Shown here: positions 1-5,072 of the stretch, piece after piece
Numbering within the stretch: the first letter of the stretch is position 1
How the letters are laid out: every line of letters begins with the position of its first letter
Assembly: GCA_902766215.1 (NCBI GenBank)
Contig: CACXCV010000098.1
Span: 1-8,706, forward strand
Source of the DNA: Oscillospiraceae bacterium
Lineage (GTDB): Bacteria > Bacillota > Clostridia > Oscillospirales > Oscillospiraceae
Direction: 5' to 3'
DNA length: 8,706 bases
Notes under the pieces: model-generated
The model's input: the letters and a program-made list of their open reading frames with translations, nothing else
What the model was told of the DNA's origin: nothing
Database searches by the model: none
Program-made: the position numbers and the translations under genes

Positions 1-311
1 ACCACGTTGGAGACGATCTGGTTGTCGGGATTCTGAAACACCATGCCCACCGTGCGCCGGATGTCCAGCAGGCGGCTCTCGTCGGCGGTGTCCATGCCAT
101 AGACGGTCACAGCGCCGCCGGTGGGCAGCAGGATGGCGTTAAGCAGCTTGGCCAGCGTGGATTTGCCGCAGCCGTTGTGCCCCAGCACCGCCACAAAGCT
201 CCCCTCGTCAATGGTCAGGTTCAGGTGCTCGAGCACCGGCAGTGGCAGCGACTGCTCGTCCTGTGCCGGATAGGCAAAGCTCAGGTCGCGGATTTCGATT
301 GCGTGTTCCAT
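1..311 (-). CDS. ecfA1: ECF transporter ATP-binding subunit EcfA1, N-terminal part (cut by window edge)
   Basis: This is the N-terminal 103 residues of an ABC ATPase that drives energy-coupling-factor (ECF) vitamin or metal importers, in complex with EcfA2, EcfT and an S-component at the cytoplasmic face of the membrane. The Walker A motif GHNGCGKST lies at residues 44-52, and the Q-loop follows as GMVFQNPDNQ at residues 89-98. The FQNPDNQ form and the preceding DIRRTVG are typical of EcfA/CbiO rather than of general ABC ATPases. The signature motif, Walker B and H-loop lie beyond the left edge. The ATG at 311-309 is preceded by a GGGAGAG ribosome site about five bases upstream. The start lies inside the end of the upstream methyltransferase gene (31-base overlap in another frame), which suggests translational coupling. 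EcfA2 and EcfT would be expected further left. The A1 rather than A2 assignment rests on overall resemblance and is less certain than the family. Confidence 0.88.
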   Translation of the reverse strand, partial: MEHAIEIRDLSFAYPAQDEQSLPLPVLEHLNLTIDEGSFVAVLGHNGCGKSTLAKLLNAILLPTGGAVTVYGMDTADESRLLDIRRTVGMVFQNPDNQIVSNV

Positions 312-1177
312 AAGGTCTCTCCCATCCAGCGGCCGGCCGCGCCGCAGGGCAGCGCCAGACCGGAGGCGGTAACCGGCAGGCCCAGCTCGTCGCAGGCCGT
401 GCCGCCGCCATAGCGCCGGGTTACGATGCTGTCGAGGATGTATCCCACCACCGAGGGCGCCAGCCCCGTGGTATAGGAGTTGATAATCACAAAAAGCGGG
501 TTGTCCGATAGCACTTTGGACGCCAGCTCCACAAAGGGCCAGAGGTCGCGCTCCAGCTTCCACACCTCGCCGGAGGGGCCGCGTCCATAGGACGGCGGAT
601 CCATGATCAGTGCGTCATAGCGGCGGCCGCGGCGGATTTCCCGCTCGAGAAACTTGGCGCAGTCATCCACAATCCAGCGGATGGGCGCCTGCTCCAGGCC
701 GGACAGGCGCGCGTTCTCCCGCGCCCAGGCCACCATGCCCTTGGCCGCGTCCACGTGGCAGACCTGCGCCCCGGCGGCTGCGGCGGCGATGGTCGCGCCC
801 CCGGTATAGGCAAACAGGTTCAGCACCGAGACAGGCCGTCCGGCCCCCCGGATAGCGTCCATGGCAAAGTCCCAGTTGGCCGCCTGCTCGGGAAACAGGC
901 CCGTGTGCTTGAAGTTCATCGGTCCCACCTGAAAGGTGAGACTGCGATACTGCACCTGCCAGCGCTCGGGCACGTGGTGCTCGGACCACTTGCCGCCGCC
1001 GGTGCTGGCGCGGGCATAGCGCGCGTCATAGCGCGACCAGAGCGCCGGGTCCCGCGGCGTCTGCCAGATGGCCTGCGGATCAGGCCGCAGAAGAATGTAT
1101 TTGCCCCAGCGTTCCAGCTTTTCGCCGTCGGAGCAGTCCAACAGCTCATAGTCCCGCCAGGCGTTTGAAATCCACAT
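281..1177 (-). CDS. Class I SAM-dependent methyltransferase, RlmI/RlmK-like rRNA type
   Basis: This is a predicted cytoplasmic RNA methyltransferase of 298 residues. The SAM-binding glycine loop is VLNLFAYTGGAT at residues 118-129. The acidic strand-2 end and helix follow at about 141-160 (HVDAAKGMVAWARENARLSG). The catalytic-type motif IV is DPPSYGRG at 193-200. The preceding FKHTGLFPEQAANWD segment (89-103) matches the family that includes the catalytic half of RlmI/RlmK. The N-terminal PUA RNA-binding domain of those enzymes is not visible, so the target base cannot be named. I chose the ATG at 1177-1175 because GAGGAG sits four bases upstream of it. The in-frame ATG at 1189 (302 residues) has no Shine-Dalgarno site and is abutted by a small hairpin (1193-1207). 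A promoter lies at 1224-1253. The stop at 281-283 lies inside ecfA1, so the two genes are probably co-transcribed. The fold is certain; the substrate is unknown. Confidence 0.9.
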   Translation of the reverse strand: MWISNAWRDYELLDCSDGEKLERWGKYILLRPDPQAIWQTPRDPALWSRYDARYARASTGGGKWSEHHVPERWQVQYRSLTFQVGPMNFKHTGLFPEQAANWDFAMDAIRGAGRPVSVLNLFAYTGGATIAAAAAGAQVCHVDAAKGMVAWARENARLSGLEQAPIRWIVDDCAKFLEREIRRGRRYDALIMDPPSYGRGPSGEVWKLERDLWPFVELASKVLSDNPLFVIINSYTTGLAPSVVGYILDSIVTRRYGGGTACDELGLPVTASGLALPCGAAGRWMGETLWNTQSKSAT

Positions 1178-1181
1178 GAAA

Positions 1182-1187
1182 CTCCTC
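1182..1187 (-). promoter_or_regulatory. Ribosome binding site that decides the methyltransferase start
   Basis: GAGGAG reads on the minus strand between two in-frame ATG codons (1189 and 1177). It overlaps the first ATG and lies four bases before the second, so only the second start can use it. A TGCGCC/GGCGCA hairpin (1193-1207) directly upstream of the first ATG makes initiation there less likely. Confidence 0.6.
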
Positions 1188-1223
1188 ATTTCTGCGCCGT
1201 GGGCGCAATCCCTTTAGTATACA

Positions 1224-1253
1224 ATTATAACACGCATGGCAAGGGGCGGTCAA
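1224..1253 (-). promoter_or_regulatory. Sigma-A-type promoter for the methyltransferase-ecfA1 unit
   Basis: On the minus strand, TTGACC (1253-1248) and TATAAT (1229-1224) are separated by 18 bases. The predicted transcription start is near 1217, giving a leader of about 40 bases before the chosen methyltransferase start. The -35 box lies mostly in the loop of the upstream gene's terminator hairpin. Confidence 0.75.
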
Positions 1254-1265
1254 TCGCCCCTTGCC
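1238..1265 (-). terminator. Terminator hairpin after the penicillin-binding protein gene
   Basis: A perfect 11-bp inverted repeat, GGCAAGGGGCG (1238-1248) with CGCCCCTTGCC (1255-1265) around a six-base loop, begins 21 bases past the stop codon of the penicillin-binding protein gene. The downstream bases on the minus strand are only moderately T-rich, so termination may be incomplete. The element also contains the -35 region of the next promoter. Confidence 0.65.
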
Positions 1266-1286
1266 GCGCTGTCTGTCTCCGTGCGC

Positions 1287-3785
1287 TTATGCGCTCTGCC
1301 GCTGGAACAGGCCCGTCAGCCAGCCCCAGAAGCCAAGACTGCTGCCGTCCTGCTCGTCGCTGCCGGCGCCGCCGTCCTGGGTGTCGCTGTAGTCCGGCCG
1401 CTGGTCTGCGGCGATTTCCTCCTCCGGCGCCTCCGGCTTTTCGTGCTCGGTGCACACCTCGTTCACCGGGTGCTCCACGCCAGTCTCCGCGCGGAAATAT
1501 CCCGCCGGAATGTCCTGCTCACGGCCGGGCACGGTATACTGCTGGTCGGTCACCACCACGCCGTCAACGACCATCACCCGGGCCAGATCCAGCAGCGCGT
1601 GGCGCGTGAGGCTCACGCCCTCGTATTCCTTGCAGTATTCGTTAGCTACCTTGCCGCTGACGCTGCAATAGTCCACGCCCACGTGCGCCGTGCAGACCTG
1701 CGTGGGCATGTCGTCCAGCGCCAGCTCTGCGGTGATCACGCGGCTGCCGCGCAGGTCGCGTTCGCACCACTCGCCGGCCAGCATGCCGCTGTCGGCGCAG
1801 ACCTGGCAGGTAACCACGTCGGTCGGCTTTTCAAAGCTGCGCTCCGGCAGATTCTGGTGTACCTTGGTCATCACCTTGCGCCAGAGCTCCGAGGCGGGGT
1901 TGGCAGTCGAGCTGGTGAGGACAATCTCCTCCGGCTCGTCATAGCCCACCCAGCACACGCCGGTATAATAGGGCGTATAGCCGGCAAACCAGCGGTCCTG
2001 ATCGTTGGAGGTGGTGCCGGTCTTGCCCGCCACGGCCATATTTTCCATCCGGGCGTCGATGCCGCTGCCGCGCTCAACGGTATACTGCATCATGTCCGTC
2101 AGATACCAGGCAGTTTTGGCGCTGACAGCGGTGTAGTCATCCTGGGGGTTGTCCAGGATCACCTGCCGGTCGCGGTCAAGCACCTGGGTATAGGTGCGGG
2201 CCGAGCGGTATCGCCCGCCGCTGGCAAAGGCCGCATAGGCCTCGGTCAGCGACTTGACCGTCACACCGCGGGTCAGCCCGCCCAGGGCCAGCGCGCCATA
2301 GCTGATGTCGGTATAATCGCGGCCGCCGATCTGCGTCTGCTCCACCAGGCCGGTCAGGCCCATGGTTTCGGTGGCAAAAACAAAGCTCTTGCGCAGGCCC
2401 AGGTCATCCAGCACCTTCACCGCCACCGTGTTGGTGGATTGGGCCATGGCGGTTTCAATCGTCGTCAGGCCGTGATAGGCGCCGTCCTGGTTTTTCGGCC
2501 AGGCCGCGCCGTTATAGGTGCCGAAGGGGGTGTCGTCATAGACGGTCTGGGGCGTGACCAGCCCCTCTTCCAGCGCCAGGGCATAGACCGAGATGGGCTT
2601 GATGGCGCTGCCGGGGCTCAGTCGGCTCTGCGTAGCGCGGGAGAAGGTCAGACTGCCCGTTTTTTCGCCCAGGCCGCCCACCAGGCCGGCAATGTCGCCG
2701 GTTTCGTTGTTGATGACCACCATGGCCGACTGCAGGCTCTGCCAGGTTCCTGAGGTCTCGGGGATGTTCAGTTCGTTTTCATACACCGACTCCAGCGCGG
2801 CCTGCACCTCGGGATCGATGGTGGCATAGATCGAATAACCGCCGGAGAGCACCATCTGATAGGCGATGTCATAGCTGTAGCCGGTGGCGTCGGACAGGTC
2901 GGAGGCCACGTCGCGGATCACCTGGTCGATGAAATAGGAATAAACATAATCGCTGCTCTCCTCCGTGGCCGCCGACCACTGGAACACCAGCTTCTGCGCC
3001 TTGGCCTGCTCATATTCGTCGTCCTCCAGATAGCCCTGCTCATGCATTGCCCAGAGGATGTCCTTCTGCCGGGACAGGCACTTTTCCTCGTTGATATACG
3101 GGTCGTAGATCGAAGGATTGTTGGTAATGCCGATCAGGGCGGCACACTCGGCCGTGGTCAGTTGCGACACATCCTTGCCGAAATAGGCATAGGCCGCGCT
3201 CTTAACGCCATAGCACTGCTCGCCCAGATAGATCGTGTTGAGATACCACTCGAGAATGTCTCGCTTGTCATAGTTCTGCTCGAACTTCAGCGCCCGGAAA
3301 ATCTCAATCAGCTTGCGCCGAACCGTCACCTCGTCGTTGTCGGTCAGGTTTTTGATCAGCTGCTGGGTGATCGTTGAGCCGCCGAAGGACGACCGGTCGC
3401 CCAGGAACATGTTGACGCAGGCCCGGGTGGTACGCAGCCAGTCCACGCCCTTGTGGTCAAAAAAGCGCTTATCCTCAATGGCCACGCAGGCAAAGATCAG
3501 GTCGGTGGGGATCTCTTCATACTGCGCCCAGATGCGGTTTTCCGAGCCGTAAAGCTTCTGCAGCTCGACCGGCTGCTCGTTTTCATCCAGATAGTAGACC
3601 ACCGAGGTCTGATCCAGCGAAAAACCGTCGATATTCAGCTCTGCCTGGGGCAGAATATAGTTGTAGACATAGATTGCAAAAATGCAGAAAAAGACCAGCG
3701 CGCCCAAGAAGCAGACCAGCGCCGCCGTCCCGATAATTTTCCCTGTCAACGCCAGCGCATGCCGGCCCCGTGTCTGTCCACCCAA
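1287..3785 (-). CDS. Class A penicillin-binding protein, PBP1A family (bifunctional transglycosylase/transpeptidase)
   Basis: This 832-residue membrane-anchored enzyme polymerises lipid II into glycan strands and cross-links the stem peptides on the outer face of the membrane. Residues 1-15 are cytoplasmic, and one transmembrane helix spans about 17-45. The GT51 domain has EDKRFFDHKG with catalytic Glu104, GGSTITQQ at 135-142, RRKLIEI with Glu161, and a later motif at about 177-204. The transpeptidase domain has the SxxK nucleophile Ser393-Lys396, SxN Ser450-Asn452 and KTGT 588-591; all catalytic motifs are intact. The tail (about 655-781) contains seven cysteines in two repeated modules. It is followed by an acidic linker and the end segment GFWGWLTGLFQ. 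The start is TTG at 3785-3783, supported by a perfect AGGAGG seven bases upstream. The gene is monocistronic, with its promoter near 3850 and its terminator at 1238-1265. It is a ponA/mrcA-type gene; the family call is secure. Confidence 0.97.
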   Translation of the reverse strand: MGGQTRGRHALALTGKIIGTAALVCFLGALVFFCIFAIYVYNYILPQAELNIDGFSLDQTSVVYYLDENEQPVELQKLYGSENRIWAQYEEIPTDLIFACVAIEDKRFFDHKGVDWLRTTRACVNMFLGDRSSFGGSTITQQLIKNLTDNDEVTVRRKLIEIFRALKFEQNYDKRDILEWYLNTIYLGEQCYGVKSAAYAYFGKDVSQLTTAECAALIGITNNPSIYDPYINEEKCLSRQKDILWAMHEQGYLEDDEYEQAKAQKLVFQWSAATEESSDYVYSYFIDQVIRDVASDLSDATGYSYDIAYQMVLSGGYSIYATIDPEVQAALESVYENELNIPETSGTWQSLQSAMVVINNETGDIAGLVGGLGEKTGSLTFSRATQSRLSPGSAIKPISVYALALEEGLVTPQTVYDDTPFGTYNGAAWPKNQDGAYHGLTTIETAMAQSTNTVAVKVLDDLGLRKSFVFATETMGLTGLVEQTQIGGRDYTDISYGALALGGLTRGVTVKSLTEAYAAFASGGRYRSARTYTQVLDRDRQVILDNPQDDYTAVSAKTAWYLTDMMQYTVERGSGIDARMENMAVAGKTGTTSNDQDRWFAGYTPYYTGVCWVGYDEPEEIVLTSSTANPASELWRKVMTKVHQNLPERSFEKPTDVVTCQVCADSGMLAGEWCERDLRGSRVITAELALDDMPTQVCTAHVGVDYCSVSGKVANEYCKEYEGVSLTRHALLDLARVMVVDGVVVTDQQYTVPGREQDIPAGYFRAETGVEHPVNEVCTEHEKPEAPEEEIAADQRPDYSDTQDGGAGSDEQDGSSLGFWGWLTGLFQRQSA

Positions 3786-3792
3786 GGCGGTC

Positions 3793-3798
3793 CCTCCT
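3793..3798 (-). promoter_or_regulatory. Consensus ribosome binding site before a TTG start
   Basis: A perfect AGGAGG on the minus strand lies seven bases upstream of the TTG codon that opens the penicillin-binding protein frame. No ATG or GTG nearby is better placed, so the non-standard start is well supported. A short GGCCGC/GCGGCC hairpin (3807-3821) sits eight bases upstream of this site in the mRNA leader. Confidence 0.8.
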
Positions 3799-3849
3799 GT
3801 TGCGTCGGCCGCCGTGCGGCCTGTTCGATACCTCTAGTATTTGCAATTG

Positions 3850-3858
3850 ATTATATCA
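3850..3858 (-). promoter_or_regulatory. Extended -10 promoter of the penicillin-binding protein gene
   Basis: The minus strand reads TGATATAAT (3858-3850), an extended -10 element (TGn followed by a perfect TATAAT). No good -35 box lies 16-18 bases upstream. A perfect TTGACA at 3869-3864 is only eight bases away, too close to serve this -10. The predicted transcription start is near 3843, giving a leader of about 58 bases. Confidence 0.6.
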
Positions 3859-3912
3859 TACAATGTCAATGAATACCTGAACATTTTGTGACGAATCCGC
3901 CGGACGCATACA

Positions 3913-3952
3913 GGCAGAAACTGCCGGGCATGGCCGCGCCGCCCGGAGGCAG
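3913..3952 (+). other. Mutually exclusive hairpins in the leader of the BofC-like gene
   Basis: CTGCC at 3921-3925 can pair with GGCAG at 3913-3917 (three-base loop) or with GGCAG at 3948-3952. The second pairing is extended by GGGC (3926-3929) with GCCC (3941-3944) and leaves a three-base bulge. Both lie just upstream of the Shine-Dalgarno site at 3962-3968. The pairings are seen in the sequence; a regulatory role is speculation. Confidence 0.3.
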
Positions 3953-3975
3953 ACTATGACCGGAGGGGATGGGAT

Positions 3976-4230
3976 ATGCATCCGCGCATTGTATTGACCG
4001 CGCTGGCCATGGCCCTGCTGCTGTGTCTGCCTGTGTCCGCCGCCCAATACTGGGTCGGCAGCCGCGGCGGGCGGATTGTCGCCTATCGGGTGAACGACCC
4101 GCAGCCCTGCTATGTCTCGGGACAGATCGTCCCGCACCTGCCGCGCGCTGACCGCCAGCGCCTGGCCCGCGGCCTGACCGTGGAGGGCGAGGCCGCGCTG
4201 CGCCGCCTGCTGGAGGACTATACCGCCTGA
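3976..4230 (+). CDS. Small exported protein with a BofC C-terminal-like domain
   Basis: This 84-residue protein has a signal peptide or N-terminal anchor: basic MHPR, then a hydrophobic run at about 5-18 and an SAA-type cleavage region near residues 21-23. The mature part starts near QYWVGSRGGRIVAYRV and ends in a helical LRRLLEDYTA. The order (a beta-hairpin with GRIVAYR, then a D-P-containing strand, then LP-x-AD and a terminal RLLEDY) resembles small clostridial proteins annotated as BofC C-terminal-like. In Bacillus, BofC restrains the SpoIVB protease between the membranes of the forespore. Whether this short relative does so is unknown. The ATG is preceded by GGAGGGG seven bases upstream. 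The gene is divergent from the penicillin-binding protein gene and stands apart from the next gene. One internal Cys (Cys45) is present. The signal peptide is well supported; the BofC relation is a pattern-level judgement. Confidence 0.75.
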   Translation: MHPRIVLTALAMALLLCLPVSAAQYWVGSRGGRIVAYRVNDPQPCYVSGQIVPHLPRADRQRLARGLTVEGEAALRRLLEDYTA

Positions 4231-4249
4231 GCCGCGGGAAAAATTTTTC

Positions 4250-4278
4250 TTGATTTTCGCCCCGCTGCGCGATAGGAT
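4250..4278 (+). promoter_or_regulatory. Sigma-A-type promoter of the DUF1292 gene
   Basis: TTGATT (4250-4255) and TAGGAT (4273-4278) are separated by 17 bases. The predicted start near 4285 gives a leader of about 26 bases with GGAGG at 4298-4302. The -10 box departs from consensus at two positions. Confidence 0.55.
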
Positions 4279-4310
4279 AGAGCCATCAAACAAAACCGGA
4301 GGTTTCTCAC

Positions 4311-4613
4311 ATGAGCGAGCAGTATGGCGACGATTTTATCACCATCACCGATGAAGACGGCACCGACTATGAAATGGAAGTGCTGGACACCATCGAATAT
4401 CAGGGCACAACCTATCTGGCTGTCTGCGACGCCACCATCAGCGAAGACGCAGAAGAGGTCGAGTATTCCCTGCTGAAGGTCAGCGAGGAAAACGGCGAGG
4501 AGTTTTTGGTCACCATCGACGACGAGGACGAGCTGACCGCGGTGGACGCGCTGTTCGACGAGCACTGGCAGCAGCTGGAGGACGAAGAAGCGTCGGGCGA
4601 GACGGACGAATAA
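4311..4613 (+). CDS. DUF1292 family protein (YrzB-like)
   Basis: This 100-residue cytoplasmic protein is very acidic: 36 Asp/Glu, one Lys and no Arg. The pattern ITITDEDGTDYEMEVLDTIEYQGTTYLAV, read across residues 10-38, and then EYSLLKVSEENGEEFLVTIDDEDEL to about 75, is the usual DUF1292 beta-rich core. Asp/Glu-rich residues follow to the end. Length and layout are normal for the family, whose biochemical function is not established. In many Firmicutes the gene follows yrzL and yrrK; here those neighbours are absent and the gene has its own promoter. The start ATG has GGAGG eight bases upstream. A perfect 12-base palindrome (4616-4627) directly after the stop might weakly terminate transcription but has no T-tract. 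Confidence 0.9.
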   Translation: MSEQYGDDFITITDEDGTDYEMEVLDTIEYQGTTYLAVCDATISEDAEEVEYSLLKVSEENGEEFLVTIDDEDELTAVDALFDEHWQQLEDEEASGETDE

Positions 4614-4646
4614 TCCTGCCGCGGCAGAATGTTACAAAACAATGTG

Positions 4647-4675
4647 TTGCATTCGCCGCATCGCTATGCTATAAT
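4647..4675 (+). promoter_or_regulatory. Strong promoter of the non-coding RNA
   Basis: TTGCAT (4647-4652) and a perfect TATAAT (4670-4675) are separated by 17 bases, and TGC directly before the -10 makes it an extended -10 promoter. It is one of the best promoters in the window. Transcription should begin near 4682, where no convincing reading frame follows. Confidence 0.8.
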
Positions 4676-4681
4676 GCAGGT

Positions 4682-4938
4682 GTTAGATCCCTGCTTGGTG
4701 CGTGACGGGCTCTTTTAAACCCACATCATAAAAACGGGACGCCCGAACACTCCCGGCGCGGCTTGCAGGCCTCCCGGCCCGGCTTTGACCGGCGCTGGAC
4801 GTTGGAAGCAATAATTCGCCGGGGAGGCATCCCACCTGCCGAGTATGTGCAGGTTATATCAGGGTTCGCACGGCCGAAGCGGGGAGATACATGTATCAAA
4901 AAGCTGCTGCCGCTCTGCGCGGCAGCGGCTTTTTCTTT
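4682..4938 (+). ncRNA. Free-standing structured non-coding RNA, probably raiA-motif class
   Basis: A transcript of about 255 bases is framed by a strong promoter (4647-4675) and an intrinsic terminator (4898-4938), with no plausible gene inside. The ends pair: 4687-4696 with 4877-4888 (ten pairs, two bulges), and then GTGCG 4698-4702 with CGCAC 4867-4871. Three arms branch off inside: CGGGC 4706-4710 with GCCCG 4741-4745; CTCCCGGCG 4750-4758 with 4817-4826 (one bulged G); and ACCTGC 4834-4839 with GCAGGT 4849-4854. AACCC (4718-4722) in the first arm's loop can pair with GGGTT (4862-4866), a pseudoknot. Segments such as AACCCACATCATAAAAACGG and GGTTATATCAGGG look like conserved blocks. This branched, knotted shape fits the raiA motif, an abundant clostridial RNA class linked to sporulation and aggregation in Clostridium acetobutylicum, better than a 6S rod. 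The class name is recalled, not searched; 6S RNA is the main alternative. No raiA gene is adjacent. Confidence 0.65.
4898..4938 (+). terminator. Intrinsic terminator of the non-coding RNA
   Basis: A 16-bp stem pairs 4898-4913 with 4919-4934, with one G-U wobble and the five-base loop TCTGC. It ends in TTTTTCTTT (4930-4938). This is a textbook rho-independent terminator. Confidence 0.93.
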
Positions 4939-5000
4939 GCCTTTGCGGCCGGAATTTATGATAAAATCGTAAATTTTTCTGCCAAATCCACAGATATGAC

Positions 5001-5029
5001 TTGCAACAGGCAGCGTCATCCGCTATAAT
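5001..5029 (+). promoter_or_regulatory. Sigma-A-type promoter of the PpiC foldase gene
   Basis: TTGCAA (5001-5006) and a perfect TATAAT (5024-5029) are separated by 17 bases. The predicted start near 5036 gives a leader of about 37 bases. It lies downstream of the RNA terminator, so this gene is independently transcribed. Confidence 0.75.
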
Positions 5030-5072
5030 AGCAGGGTATCTTTTCACATGCATAAGAGAGGATTGAAGCACC

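Noticed and set aside
1236..2753. Long open frame (505 codons) on the plus strand
   Set aside because: It lies entirely antisense to the penicillin-binding protein gene, whose catalytic motifs are intact. The translation has low-complexity Ala/Gly/His/Val composition typical of the reverse of a GC-rich gene, and no family is recognisable.
3850..3869. Perfect TTGACA next to a perfect TATAAT on the minus strand
   Set aside because: The spacing is only eight bases, so they cannot act as one promoter. The TATAAT is kept as an extended -10 element and the TTGACA is treated as coincidence.
4616..4627. Palindrome CTGCCGCGGCAG after the DUF1292 stop codon, as a terminator
   Set aside because: It has almost no loop and no following T-tract; at most it is a weak pause site.
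4682..4938. tmRNA, SRP RNA or RNase P RNA as the identity of the intergenic RNA
   Set aside because: There is no tRNA-like end or tag frame, no GGAAG-type SRP loop, and it is too short for RNase P RNA.
4763..4972. Short open frame (69 codons) inside the intergenic RNA
   Set aside because: It crosses the RNA stems and the terminator hairpin, and the sequence is better explained as structured RNA.
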